A stretch of 64,000 bases of DNA from Microbacterium hydrocarbonoxydans. GTDB taxonomy: Bacteria > Actinomycetota > Actinomycetes > Actinomycetales > Microbacteriaceae. The stretch spans positions 620,001 to 684,000 of the forward strand of contig NZ_JYJB01000010.1 of NCBI RefSeq assembly GCF_000956475.1, in the 5' to 3' direction. The notes beneath the pieces are model-generated. The model was not told the origin of the DNA and ran no database searches. It worked only from the letters and a program-made list of their open reading frames with translations. The translations under genes were made by a program, and so were the position numbers. Shown piece after piece: positions 34,156 to 42,907 of the stretch (position 1 is its first letter; each line of letters starts with the position of its first letter).

Positions 34156-35516
34156 CGGATGACGTCGAAGTCGGCGCCCAGGGCGTCGAGCTTGGCGAGG
34201 AACTTCTCGTAACCGCGGCTGAGGATGTCGACACCCGACACCTTCGACTCGCCGGTCGCGGTGAGCGCTGCGATCACGTGGCTGTAGCCGCCGCGCAGAT
34301 CGGGCACCACGATGTCCGCGGCGTGCAGAGGCGTGGGGCCGGTGATGACCGCTGCCTGCTCGAGCTCGCGCCGCGGGACGCGACGAGGGCCGTCCTGCAG
34401 GCCGTGGGGGTGCACGACGATGTCGGCGCCCATCTTCACGAGCGCGTCGGTGAATCCCATCCGGTTCTCGTACACCGTCTCGTGCACCACCGAGCGGCCG
34501 TGGGCCTGCGTGAGCGCGACGACCAGCGGCTGCTGCCAGTCGGTCATGAATCCGGGGTGCACGTCTGTCTCGACCACGACGGGCTTGATCTCGCCGTCGC
34601 GGCGGAAGAGGATGCCGTCCTCCTGGATGTCGAACCAGCCGCCTGCCTTGCGGAACACGTTGAGGAAGGTCAGCATCTCCTGCTGCTTCGCACCGCCGAC
34701 GAAGATCTCGCCGTCGGTCGCGAGCGCGGCCGACGCCCAGGATGCCGCCTCGTTGCGGTCGAAGATCGAGCGGTGATCGTAGCCGCGGAGCTTTTCGACG
34801 CCCTCGATCAGGATGACGCGGTTCGGCTCGTAGGAGATGATCGCGCCCATCTTCTGCAGCACGGCGATGAGGTCCATGATCTCGGGCTCGATGGCCGCGT
34901 TGCGCAGCTCCGTCGTGCCCTCGGCGCGCACCGCGGTGAGCAGGACCTGCTCGGTCGCGCCCACGCTCGGGTACGGGAGATGGATGTTCGCACCGTGCAG
35001 TCGCTGCGGCGCGGACAGGCGGATGCCGCTCGGAAGCTTCTCGACGACAGCACCGAACTTGCGCAGCGCGTCGAGATGGAAGTCGATCGGACGGTCGCCG
35101 ATACGGCATCCGCCGAGGTCGGGGATGAAGGCCTGGCCCAGGCGATGCAGGAGCGGACCGCAGAACAGGATCGGGATGCGCGAGGCGCCGGCGTGCGCAT
35201 CGATCTCCTCGAAATGGGCCGACTCCACGCCGCTCGGGTCGAAGATCAGCGAACCGGGCTCGTCGCCCGAATTCACCTGGACTCCGTGAACCTCGAGCAG
35301 AGACCGCACCACGGCGACGTCGCTCAGATCCGGAACGTCGCGAAGCGTGCTCGCTGTCTCGCCGAGGAGAGTGGCGACCATGGCCTTGGTGGCCAGGTTC
35401 TTCGCGCCCTTCACGTCGACGCGGCCGCGCAGCGGGCGCCCTCCGCGAATCGCGAGGACGTCTCCGGTGAGGGAGGGGACTCCGTCCGGAAGAGCATCGC
35501 GCACGGGTGTCGTCAT
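34152..35516 (-). CDS. murA: UDP-N-acetylglucosamine 1-carboxyvinyltransferase
   Basis: A 454-aa EPSP-synthase-fold enzyme that starts peptidoglycan synthesis by adding enolpyruvate to UDP-GlcNAc. The N-terminal IRGGRPLRGRVDVKGAKNLATKAM (family KNAALP region) carries the conserved Lys-Asn. In the loop that usually holds the PEP-binding, fosfomycin-target cysteine (CxxR in many species), this protein reads DRPIDFHLDALRKFGA and later GANIHLPYPSVGATEQVL, and I do not see a clear Cys. ATG 35516 has GTGAGG 6 nt upstream; GTG 35528 is less likely. Confidence 0.88.
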   Translation of the reverse strand: MTTPVRDALPDGVPSLTGDVLAIRGGRPLRGRVDVKGAKNLATKAMVATLLGETASTLRDVPDLSDVAVVRSLLEVHGVQVNSGDEPGSLIFDPSGVESAHFEEIDAHAGASRIPILFCGPLLHRLGQAFIPDLGGCRIGDRPIDFHLDALRKFGAVVEKLPSGIRLSAPQRLHGANIHLPYPSVGATEQVLLTAVRAEGTTELRNAAIEPEIMDLIAVLQKMGAIISYEPNRVILIEGVEKLRGYDHRSIFDRNEAASWASAALATDGEIFVGGAKQQEMLTFLNVFRKAGGWFDIQEDGILFRRDGEIKPVVVETDVHPGFMTDWQQPLVVALTQAHGRSVVHETVYENRMGFTDALVKMGADIVVHPHGLQDGPRRVPRRELEQAAVITGPTPLHAADIVVPDLRGGYSHVIAALTATGESKVSGVDILSRGYEKFLAKLDALGADFDVIR

Positions 35517-35545
35517 TCGGAGCCTCACTTCATTCCACAGGATAC

Positions 35546-35578
35546 GGGGGCGGGTTTGCCCCTGGCTCGCCCGCCCCC
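35546..35578 (-). terminator. Terminator after leuCD
   Basis: Perfect 9-bp stem GGGGGCGGG/CCCGCCCCC (35546-35554 and 35570-35578) with a 15-nt loop, between the leuD stop and the murA start on the same strand. It would end the leu transcript before murA. There is no T-tract. Confidence 0.6.
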
Positions 35579-35585
35579 TTCCGTG

Positions 35586-36182
35586 TCACTGAACGGGGAG
35601 GGTTCGAGGCCGCCACGACTCGCGTCGAGCCTCGAACTGCGCGATCTTGTCTTCGTTGCGCAGCGTGAGCCCGATGTCATCGAGCCCTTCGAGGAGCCGC
35701 CATCTAGTGTAATCGTCGATCCCGATGTCGGCCTGGATGCCGCCGATCGACGCGCTGCGCTCCTCGAGGTTCACGGTGATCTGCGCCCCGGGATTCCGGT
35801 CGATCTCGGCCCAGATGCGCTCGAGATCCGCCTCGGAGATGGTCGCGGCGAGCAGCCCCTGCTTGCCCGAGTTGCCCCGGAAGATGTCAGCGAACCGCGG
35901 GCTCAGCACGACCTTGAACCCGAAGTCGCGCAGCGCCCACACCGCGTGCTCACGGCTCGACCCGGTGCCGAAGTCGGAGCCTGCGACCAGCACCGACGCG
36001 CCTTGGAACGGCGCCTGGTTGAGCACGAACTCGGGATCCTGCCGCCAGGCGTGGAACAGCGCGTCGTCGAAGCCGGTCTTGGTCACGCGCTTCAGGAACA
36101 CCGCGGGGATGATCTGGTCGGTGTCGACGTTGGAGCGCTTCAGCGGAGCCGCGATGCCGGTGTGCGTGGTGAACTTCTCCAT
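35586..36182 (-). CDS. leuD: 3-isopropylmalate dehydratase small subunit
   Basis: A 198-aa swivel subunit of isopropylmalate isomerase, second step of leucine synthesis. It begins [26 protein letters not shown], quoted as a region, with the hallmark [10 protein letters not shown]. The [17 protein letters not shown] block near residue 73 is the substrate-recognition loop. ATG 36182 has GGAGG at 7 nt spacing and lies 2 nt after the leuC stop, so translation is coupled. Confidence 0.97.
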   Translation of the reverse strand: MEKFTTHTGIAAPLKRSNVDTDQIIPAVFLKRVTKTGFDDALFHAWRQDPEFVLNQAPFQGASVLVAGSDFGTGSSREHAVWALRDFGFKVVLSPRFADIFRGNSGKQGLLAATISEADLERIWAEIDRNPGAQITVNLEERSASIGGIQADIGIDDYTRWRLLEGLDDIGLTLRNEDKIAQFEARRESWRPRTLPVQ

Positions 36183-36184
36183 GA

Positions 36185-37630
36185 TCAGGCCTCCACCGTC
36201 TCGTTCAGGTCGCTCGGGCTGGACAGGGTGCCGCGGATCGCGGTCGCCGCTGCGACCAGCGGCGACACCAGATGCGTGCGACCGCCCTTGCCCTGACGTC
36301 CCTCGAAGTTCCGGTTCGACGTCGAGGCGCAGCGCTCCCCCGGCGCGAGCTGGTCGGGGTTCATGCCGAGGCACATCGAGCATCCGGCGAAGCGCCACTC
36401 GGCGCCGAAGTCCTTGATGATCTTGTCGAGTCCCTCGGCTTCGGCCTCCAGCCGCACCCGCGCGGACCCGGGGACGACCATCACGCGTACGCCGTCGGCC
36501 TTCTTCTTGCCCTCGATGATCGAGGCGAAGGCGCGAAGGTCCTCGATGCGGCTGTTGGTGCAGGAGCCCATGAAGACCGCGTCGACCGGCACCTCCTTGA
36601 GGGGCGTGCCCGGGGTCAGAGCCATGTACTCCAGTGCGCGCTCTGCGGCGGCGCGCTCGTTCGGATCGACGATGTCGGCAGGGTTCGGAACGGATGCCGA
36701 CAGCGAGCTTCCCTGACCGGGGTTCGTGCCCCAGGTGACGAAGGGCTCGAGCTCGTCGGCGTCGATGAACACCTCTGCGTCGAACACGGCGCCCTCATCG
36801 GTGGGAAGCGTGCGCCAGTAGGCGACGGCATCCTCCCAGTCCTTGCCCTTCGGCGCGTGCGGCTTGCCCTGGACGTACGCGAAAGTCGTCTCGTCGGGCG
36901 CGACCATGCCGGCGCGAGCGCCCGCCTCGATCGACATGTTGCAGATCGTCATCCGGCCTTCCATCGACAGCGCACGGATGGCACTGCCTCGGTATTCCAG
37001 GACGTATCCCTGCCCGCCGCCGGTGCCGATCTTCGCGATCACCGCCAGAATGATGTCCTTGGCCGTCACGCCCGGACGCAGGGTGCCCTCGACGTTAATC
37101 GCCATGGTCTTGAACGGCTTGAGCGGCAGCGTCTGCGTGGCCATGACGTGCTCGACCTCGCTGGTCCCGATTCCGAAGGCCATGGCGCCGAACGCGCCGT
37201 GAGTCGAGGTGTGAGAGTCGCCGCACACGACGGTGATGCCGGGCATCGTCAGACCCAGCTGCGGGCCCACGACATGCACGATCCCCTGTTCGGCGTCGCC
37301 CAGCGAATGCAGACGGACGCCGAACTCCTCCGCGTTGCGCCGCAGCGTGTCGATCTGGGTGCGACTGGTGAGGTCGGCGATCGGCTTGTCGATCTCCCAC
37401 GTCGGCGTGTTGTGGTCCTCGGTGGCGATCGTCAGGTCGAGCCGTCGCAGCGGACGCCCCTCAGCGCGCAGACCGTCGAAGGCCTGAGGACTCGTGACCT
37501 CGTGCACGAGGTGCAGATCGATGTAGATGAGGTCCGGCTCGCCGTTCTCGCCCTTGACGACGAGGTGATCGTCCCAGACCTTCTCTGCCAGGGTGCGTGC
37601 GCGAGCGGATGCTGCTGCGGGGGTGTTCAT
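36185..37630 (-). CDS. leuC: 3-isopropylmalate dehydratase large subunit
   Basis: A 481-aa aconitase-family subunit carrying the [4Fe-4S] cluster. Cluster cysteines are visible in [15 protein letters not shown] (about residue 350) and in [12 protein letters not shown] (about residue 413). [20 protein letters not shown] is the family signature. ATG 37630 is chosen because AGGAG lies 7 nt upstream. The 100 bases upstream carry a leader peptide with consecutive Leu codons and inverted repeats, so leucine-dependent control is likely. Confidence 0.97.
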   Translation of the reverse strand: MNTPAAASARARTLAEKVWDDHLVVKGENGEPDLIYIDLHLVHEVTSPQAFDGLRAEGRPLRRLDLTIATEDHNTPTWEIDKPIADLTSRTQIDTLRRNAEEFGVRLHSLGDAEQGIVHVVGPQLGLTMPGITVVCGDSHTSTHGAFGAMAFGIGTSEVEHVMATQTLPLKPFKTMAINVEGTLRPGVTAKDIILAVIAKIGTGGGQGYVLEYRGSAIRALSMEGRMTICNMSIEAGARAGMVAPDETTFAYVQGKPHAPKGKDWEDAVAYWRTLPTDEGAVFDAEVFIDADELEPFVTWGTNPGQGSSLSASVPNPADIVDPNERAAAERALEYMALTPGTPLKEVPVDAVFMGSCTNSRIEDLRAFASIIEGKKKADGVRVMVVPGSARVRLEAEAEGLDKIIKDFGAEWRFAGCSMCLGMNPDQLAPGERCASTSNRNFEGRQGKGGRTHLVSPLVAAATAIRGTLSSPSDLNETVEA

Positions 37631-37671
37631 CGAATGTCTCCTGAAGCTGGCGGTTCGGCCCACAGTGGACT

Positions 37672-37710
37672 CCGCGACGAGGAGGGGCTCAGAACGAGGT
37701 CTCGTCGCGG
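37672..37710 (-). promoter_or_regulatory. Leucine leader RNA structure upstream of leuC
   Basis: In the transcript, CCGCGACGAG (37710 to 37701, inside the leader ORF just after its Leu codons) is perfectly complementary to CTCGTCGCGG (37681 to 37672). The adjoining CTCCT (37684-37680) can instead pair with the leuC ribosome site AGGAG. No T-tract follows, so translational attenuation may be as likely as termination. Confidence 0.65.
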
Positions 37711-37736
37711 CCGCTAAGAAGGAGCACGATCCGCAT
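37689..37736 (-). CDS. leuL: Leucine leader peptide
   Basis: A 15-codon ORF encoding [15 protein letters not shown], with Val and three consecutive Leu codons (CTC CTT CTT) at positions 4-7, starting about 105 nt upstream of leuC. Minus-strand TAACCT (37743-37748) lies exactly 6 nt before the ATG, so transcription should begin at the leader's start codon, as at other leaderless genes here. Codons 8-12 form one arm of a perfect 10-bp inverted repeat. The layout matches leucine attenuators known from actinobacteria. Confidence 0.75.
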   Translation of the reverse strand: MRIVLLLSGRDETSF

Positions 37737-37742
37737 GACGTC

Positions 37743-37748
37743 AGGTTA
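37743..37748 (-). promoter_or_regulatory. -10 element of leuL-leuCD
   Basis: TAACCT on the minus strand, 6 nt upstream of the leader-peptide ATG; no convincing -35 hexamer is seen. Confidence 0.5.
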
Positions 37749-37817
37749 CCACCGGTTCACTGCGCTTCCGCACGCCATGACACGCTGTCGACACCCGCAT
37801 CATCGAGAGGTTTCGCC

Positions 37818-39116
37818 ATGACCGTCGCCGCCCACAGCTTCGCCACCCGCGCCCTGCATGCGGGCCGCAGCCGACTGGCAGCGTCGTCACGCGCGACCCC
37901 GATCTACCTCACGGCCGGCTTCGAGTTCGACGACTTCGACCACGCGGCGAACCACTTCGGCACCGGTGAGGGATTCGGGTACACCCGAACGGGCAATCCT
38001 ACGGTGCGCACAGTCGAACAGCAGCTCGCCGCGTTGGAATCGGGAGCGGATGCCGTGCTCGTCGCGAGTGGTCAGGCAGCCGTCGCCGTCGCGCTGCTCA
38101 CCGTCGCGGGAGCCGGCGACCACATCGTCTCGTCGACGCATATCTATGAGGGCACCCGCGGCCTCCTCCTCGACAACCTCTCGAGGCTCGGAATCGAAAC
38201 GACCTTCATCGACGACATCGGCGACCCGGATGCCTGGCGCGCAGCGATCCAGCCGAACACGCGCGCGCTGTTCGCCGAGTCGATCGCGAATGCCCGCAAC
38301 GACATCCTCGACATCGCCGCTGTGAGCTCGGTCGGCGACGAGTTCGCGATCCCCCTCATCGTCGACAACACGCTGGCCACGCCGTTCCTCCTGCGCCCAC
38401 TCGAGCACGGCGCATCGATCGTCGTGCACTCCGCCTCGAAGTTCCTCGCCGGCCACGGCTCCGTCCTCGGCGGGGTCATCGTCGACAACGGCCGTTTCGA
38501 CGCCGAGAAGGCGGGCCACAATGCGCCCCACCTCGTGCTCCCTGGTCGCGGCGGAGTGGCGAGCGTCGCGGCCCGTCATGGCGGCAGCGCCCGCATCGCG
38601 TATGCGCGGGAGGCCGTGGCGCCGCGGTTCGGCACGACGCCATCGCCGCTCAACGCCTTCCTGATCGGTCAGGGCGCAGAGACGCTGGGTCTGAGGGTGG
38701 AGAGGCAGTCGCGCAACGCTCTCGAGATCGCGCGCTGGCTCGAGGCGCAAGAGGGTGTGGAGAGCGTCGACTACGCAGGCCTCGAGAGCCATCGGGATCA
38801 TTCGCTCGCCCAGCGCTACCTGAGCGGCGGACACGGCTCGATCTTCACCTTCACGCTGCACGGCGGACTCGACGCCGCGCGCCATGCGATCGAGAACGTG
38901 GAGGTGTTCACGCACATGACCCACATCGGCGATGTCCGCTCCCTCGTGCTGCATCCGGCGACGACCAGCCATGCGCTCCGTTCCGACGCCGAGCGCGAGA
39001 CCCTCGGCATCCGCCCCGGCACGCTCCGCGTGTCGATCGGCATCGAGGACGTCGCCGATCTCATCGGCGACCTCTCGCGCGTGCTCGCCGCGGTCCCTGA
39101 GCTGGTCGTGACATGA
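37818..39116 (+). CDS. metY: O-acetylhomoserine/O-succinylhomoserine sulfhydrylase-like PLP enzyme
   Basis: A 432-aa Cys/Met-metabolism PLP enzyme of fold type I. The N-terminal FATRALHAGR and the FGYTRTGNPTVRTVEQQLAALE block are characteristic of MetY. The PLP-binding Lys lies in VHSASKFLAGHGSVLGGVIVD, a stretch near residue 210 with hallmark SASKFLAGHG. The C-terminal HPATTSHALR is the substrate carboxylate-binding segment. It would make homocysteine from O-acetylhomoserine and sulfide. ATG 37818 follows GAGAGG. It is coupled by ATGA to a flavin-dependent monooxygenase gene, suggesting sulfide or thiol release from an organosulfur source. Confidence 0.85.
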   Translation: MTVAAHSFATRALHAGRSRLAASSRATPIYLTAGFEFDDFDHAANHFGTGEGFGYTRTGNPTVRTVEQQLAALESGADAVLVASGQAAVAVALLTVAGAGDHIVSSTHIYEGTRGLLLDNLSRLGIETTFIDDIGDPDAWRAAIQPNTRALFAESIANARNDILDIAAVSSVGDEFAIPLIVDNTLATPFLLRPLEHGASIVVHSASKFLAGHGSVLGGVIVDNGRFDAEKAGHNAPHLVLPGRGGVASVAARHGGSARIAYAREAVAPRFGTTPSPLNAFLIGQGAETLGLRVERQSRNALEIARWLEAQEGVESVDYAGLESHRDHSLAQRYLSGGHGSIFTFTLHGGLDAARHAIENVEVFTHMTHIGDVRSLVLHPATTSHALRSDAERETLGIRPGTLRVSIGIEDVADLIGDLSRVLAAVPELVVT

Positions 39117-40426
39117 CCCGGCAGCAGCACTTCGGCTGGTTCCTCGCCCGTGGGTTCGGCCCGCAGGGCTGGGGCTATCCTTCGCTCGACTGGGACTACG
39201 ACTGGACCAGGCCCGAGATCTACCAGGATGCCGCACGGACCCTGGAGCAGGCCGGATTCGACCTCGTCATCATCGAGGACGCCCCCTCTCTCGGATCGCC
39301 CGAGACGATCGACCTGCGCGTGCGGCACGCATTCGGCGGGCCCAAGCACGACCCGATGCTGCTGGCTCCCTATCTGTTCCAGGCGACGCGGCACCTGGGC
39401 GTGGTCCCGACTGTGAATCCCGCCGCGTACGTGCCGTACACGGCGGCCCGGCAGTTCGCGACGCTCCAGCACCTCAGCGCTCATCGCCTCGGTCTCAACG
39501 TCGTGACCGACACCGGAAGCGCGCGGCACTTCTCCGCCGCTGCCCCGCTCGGGCACGATGAGGCATACGACCGCGCCGAGGAATGGCTGGACGGCATCCG
39601 GTTGCTATGGCGCAGCTGGGATCATGGCGCCCTCGTGGCCGACCGCGCGACCGACGTCTACGCCGACGGCTCGAAACTGCGCGCCGTGCAGCACCGGGGC
39701 GAGTACTTCGCGTTCGACGGGCCGTTGAATGCAATCCCGTTCCCTCACGGCGAACCGGCCATCGTCTCCCCTGGCGGCTCAGGACGCGGACTCGGCTTCG
39801 CGGGGGCGAACTCCGATGTGCAGCTCGCGCTCGCCCCGCTGAACGAGAGGTCGGTGCGGGACTACCGCGCCAAGATCCACGATGCGGCCGTCGCCGCAGG
39901 CCGCTCTGCCGCCGACATCAAGATCCTGTTCGCGATCCAGCCCGTGATCACGGCTTCGGCGGAGGACGCAGACCGGATCGTCGCGGCATCCGCCCATCCC
40001 GATGACGCGGCACTCGTGCAGATCGCTCGTAAGCAGTCCAGCGATCTCGAGACGGATCTGACCTCGCTCGACCTCGACAAGCCGCTCGATCCGTCGGTCT
40101 TCGGCGCGCATGTGTCCCGCGGGAGCATTCAGCGTCTGATCGGCGACCGCGGCGACGACGCGCCTCTGCGCGCGCACCTCACGGCGCTGGCACGGGCGGG
40201 CCGGATCGCTGATCGGTCGGGCTTCGTCGGCACGGCCGAGGAGTTCGCCGATCTGATCGACGAACTCGGCGACTGGGGCAACGACGGCGTTCTGCTGTGG
40301 GGCGACTTCCATCCTGTGACGCTGCACCGCACGCTCGACGAGCTCGTCCCCGTGCTGAGACGGCGTGGCATACTGCGTCGCGAGTACGTGGACGGCGGGC
40401 TGCAGGCGAACCTGCGCGCGTTCTGA
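39113..40426 (+). CDS. LLM-class flavin-dependent monooxygenase (NtaA/SnaA/DszA type)
   Basis: A 437-aa bacterial-luciferase-like enzyme using reduced FMN. The NtaA/SnaA/DszA branch is recognised by LDWDYDWTRPEIYQDAARTLE, shown here as residues 24-44, then ATRHLGVVPTVNPA and the HRLGLNVVTD block, and by its length. Members desulfonate or cleave C-S and C-N bonds in sulfonates, sulfones or chelators. The ATGA overlap with the MetY-like gene implies that the released sulfur is assimilated; the exact substrate is unknown. No flavin reductase gene is adjacent. Confidence 0.88.
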   Translation: MTRQQHFGWFLARGFGPQGWGYPSLDWDYDWTRPEIYQDAARTLEQAGFDLVIIEDAPSLGSPETIDLRVRHAFGGPKHDPMLLAPYLFQATRHLGVVPTVNPAAYVPYTAARQFATLQHLSAHRLGLNVVTDTGSARHFSAAAPLGHDEAYDRAEEWLDGIRLLWRSWDHGALVADRATDVYADGSKLRAVQHRGEYFAFDGPLNAIPFPHGEPAIVSPGGSGRGLGFAGANSDVQLALAPLNERSVRDYRAKIHDAAVAAGRSAADIKILFAIQPVITASAEDADRIVAASAHPDDAALVQIARKQSSDLETDLTSLDLDKPLDPSVFGAHVSRGSIQRLIGDRGDDAPLRAHLTALARAGRIADRSGFVGTAEEFADLIDELGDWGNDGVLLWGDFHPVTLHRTLDELVPVLRRRGILRREYVDGGLQANLRAF

Positions 40427-40451
40427 TCGCGCAGGTCCGCCCGCTCCGTGG

Positions 40452-41453
40452 TTACTCGCTGATCGACGCCTTCTCGGCGCGCTTCTCGCGCGAGGAGGCG
40501 ATCAGGCTGGCCGCGGTCGCGCCGACCATCGCCACGACGATCACGGTCAGCGACAGCCAGATGGGGATGTCCGGCGCCCAGTCGATGTGGTGTCCGCCGT
40601 TGATGAACGGGAGCTCGTTGACGTGCATCGCGTGCAGCACCAGTTTGATGCCGATGAATCCGAGGATGACCGCGATGCCGTAGTGGAGGTACCGCAGCTT
40701 GTCGAGCAGGTCGCCGAGGAGGAAGTACAGCTGCCGGAGGCCCATCAGGGCGAAGATGTTCGCCGTGAACACCAGGAAGCTGTTGTGCGTGATGCTGAAG
40801 ATCGCGGGGATCGAGTCGATCGCGAACATCAGGTCGGTCACGCCGATCGCGACGAACACGATGAGCATGGGCGTCCAGATCTTCTTGCCGTCGACCACGG
40901 TGCGCAGCTTGTTGCCGTCGTACTCGTCACTGATGTCGATGCGGCGACGGAGCAGGCGCACGATGAAGTTCTCGCGCTTGACCTCCTCGTCGTGATCGCC
41001 CTCGGGCATGGCCTGCTTGATCGCGGTCCAGATCAGGAATGCGCCGAAGATGTAGAACACCGGCGAGAAGTTCTCGATGATCGCGACGCCGAGCAGGATG
41101 AAGATGCCGCGGAGCACGAGGGCGATGATGATGCCGACCATCAGCACCATCTGCTGCAGGCGGCGGGGCACTGCGAACTGCGCCATGATCAGCACGAAGA
41201 CGAACAGGTTGTCGATCGACAGGCTGTATTCGAGCGCCCATCCGGTGAGGAACTCGCCTGCGTACTGACCGCCGGCGAACAGATAGAGCAGACCCGCGAA
41301 GATCAGCGCAAGAGCGACGTAGAACACCACCCAGAGAGTGGACTCCTTCGTCGACGGGATGTGCGGGCGGAACTTGGCGAGCAGGAGGTCGCCGATGAGG
41401 ATGAGCACGAGGACGACGAGAGCGCCGATCTCGAACCAGACAGGGATGTTCAC
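40452..41453 (-). CDS. TerC-family integral membrane protein
   Basis: A 333-aa membrane protein with about nine helices. The TerC hallmarks are ALEYSLSIDNLFVFVLIM and GVTDLMFAIDSIPAIFSIT, each with an acidic residue inside a helix for metal binding. TerC/Alx proteins export manganese or metalate exoenzymes and give tellurite resistance. GTG 41453 starts the hydrophobic VNIPVWFEIGALVVLVLIL region; upstream in-frame codons look non-coding. A hairpin-forming region lies just upstream of the gene. Confidence 0.92.
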   Translation of the reverse strand: MNIPVWFEIGALVVLVLILIGDLLLAKFRPHIPSTKESTLWVVFYVALALIFAGLLYLFAGGQYAGEFLTGWALEYSLSIDNLFVFVLIMAQFAVPRRLQQMVLMVGIIIALVLRGIFILLGVAIIENFSPVFYIFGAFLIWTAIKQAMPEGDHDEEVKRENFIVRLLRRRIDISDEYDGNKLRTVVDGKKIWTPMLIVFVAIGVTDLMFAIDSIPAIFSITHNSFLVFTANIFALMGLRQLYFLLGDLLDKLRYLHYGIAVILGFIGIKLVLHAMHVNELPFINGGHHIDWAPDIPIWLSLTVIVVAMVGATAASLIASSREKRAEKASISE

Positions 41454-41466
41454 GGGTGCGCAGCAC

Positions 41467-41496
41467 CTTTCGGGAGGGTCGGAAACGAACCGAAAG
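41467..41496 (-). other. 5'-UTR hairpin upstream of the TerC gene
   Basis: CTTTCGG/CCGAAAG (7-bp perfect stem, 41467-41473 and 41490-41496), extendable by GGTC-type inner pairs, located 14 nt before the GTG start. It could mask the GAAAGG ribosome site. Many terC genes have a manganese riboswitch, but I cannot match this to its consensus. Confidence 0.35.
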
Positions 41497-41634
41497 TCTC
41501 TCCCCCGCACAATGTGCGTCGCGCGCCCGGAGCAGCTCAGTCGATGCTCGTGATGACGTTACGCGCGGATCCGGGATACTCCCTCTCGCTCCCCCAATGC
41601 TACCGGAGCCTGGCCGACATGGTGAAATGGTCGC

Positions 41635-42288
41635 GTGACACCGACTTCGCATACTGACAGCGCCGATCACGGCACCGCCCCTCTCGAAGCCCAGCCACAG
41701 AACCCCTGGGCCCGCTCCATCGCCTCGCTCATCTTCGTCAGCCGCTGGCTGCAGGCCCCGCTCTACATCGGCCTGATCGTCGCGCAGCTCGTCTACGTCG
41801 TGGTCTTCATGGTGGAGCTGTGGCACCTGATCGCCGAGGACGTGTTCGGTGATGTCACCCACATCGAAGAAGCCACGATCATGCTCTCGGTGCTCGGCCT
41901 CATCGATGTCGTCATGATCGCGAACCTCCTGATCATGGTGATCATCGGCGGCTACGAGACCTTCGTCTCGCGCATCAACACCGACGGCCACCCTGACCAG
42001 CCTGAATGGCTCTCACACGTCAACGCCAACGTGCTCAAGGTCAAGCTCGCGATGGCGATCATCGGCATCTCGTCGATCCACCTGCTCAAGACATTCATCG
42101 CCGTGGGGAATATGGACGCGAACGGCGTCACCGAGGCCGAGGTGGATGGTCTGGGCAACTACACCCCGACCGGCGTCCTCTGGCAGGTCGTGATCCACAT
42201 GGTCTTCATCGTCTCGGCCCTCGCCCTCGCCTGGATCGACAAGATGTCCCAGAGCACGGCGAAGGCCGCCCACGACGCTGCCCACTGA
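41635..42288 (+). CDS. YqhA/TIGR00645-family membrane protein
   Basis: A 217-aa protein with four membrane helices (for example FVSRWLQAPLYIGLIVAQLV and ANLLIMVIIGGYETFVSRI) and the family block WLSHVNANVLKVKLAMAIIG. Function is unknown across the family. The start is GTG 41635; no in-frame ATG lies upstream. It is divergent from terC across about 180 bp, and the pair may share metal or stress regulation, which is speculative. Confidence 0.88.
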   Translation: MTPTSHTDSADHGTAPLEAQPQNPWARSIASLIFVSRWLQAPLYIGLIVAQLVYVVVFMVELWHLIAEDVFGDVTHIEEATIMLSVLGLIDVVMIANLLIMVIIGGYETFVSRINTDGHPDQPEWLSHVNANVLKVKLAMAIIGISSIHLLKTFIAVGNMDANGVTEAEVDGLGNYTPTGVLWQVVIHMVFIVSALALAWIDKMSQSTAKAAHDAAH

Positions 42289-42349
42289 ATCTGAGACGAT
42301 CAGTCGTCAGCCGACACTTTCCGGGTGAGAGACACCGAACGGAAGAACG

Positions 42350-42907
42350 ATGCCCGCACAGACGAGTGATCAGAAGTGGGCGGCCAGGGCCGCGGCAGGT
42401 GACGAGGGCGCCTTCCGCGAGCTGTACCGCGCACATGTCCGCCCGGTCTACTGGATCGCCCACGGCATCCTGGGATCCGCCCCAGACGCCGAGGACGTGA
42501 CCCAGGAGACGTTCGTCGCGGCGTGGCGCAAGCTGCGCGGATTCGAGCTGCAGGGCGAGTCGATCCTGCCGTGGCTGGCCACGATCTGCCGTTTCCAGGC
42601 CGCGAACCGACTACGGCAGCGCCGGCGCGATCAGGCGAACACGGCGGACGCCGCGGACGAGACGATCCCGTCGACGGTCAGCGTCGAGGAGCAGGTGATC
42701 ACGGCGGCTCTGGCCGAGCGGATCGCCGCCGAGGTCGGCACGCTGAACAGCCTCGATCGCGAGATCTTCCGGCTGTGCGCCGCCGAGGGTTACGCGTATC
42801 AGGCGGCCGCCGAAGAGCTCGGCATCAGTCACGCGGTCGTCCGGAATCGTCTCTCTCGAGTGCGCACCCGCTTGCGCGGTGCCGTGAAGGAAGCGAGCGA
42901 GGCATGA
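42350..42907 (+). CDS. ECF-type RNA polymerase sigma factor
   Basis: A 185-aa sigma factor. Region 2 is clear (FRELYRAHVRPVYWIAHGIL, then DAEDVTQETFVAAWRKLRGF) and region 4 ends with YQAAAEELGISHAVVRNRLSRVRTRL. It should direct polymerase to a dedicated promoter set. ATG 42350 has GGAAG just upstream. The stop overlaps the next gene start as ATGA; that gene encodes a membrane DUF4349 protein that could serve as, or contain, its regulator. Confidence 0.92.
   Translation: MPAQTSDQKWAARAAAGDEGAFRELYRAHVRPVYWIAHGILGSAPDAEDVTQETFVAAWRKLRGFELQGESILPWLATICRFQAANRLRQRRRDQANTADAADETIPSTVSVEEQVITAALAERIAAEVGTLNSLDREIFRLCAAEGYAYQAAAEELGISHAVVRNRLSRVRTRLRGAVKEASEA

Noticed and set aside
41460..41560. 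Manganese (yybP-ykoY) riboswitch ahead of terC
   Set aside because: I could not find the conserved loop sequences; only a simple hairpin is visible. Kept as an unclassified hairpin.
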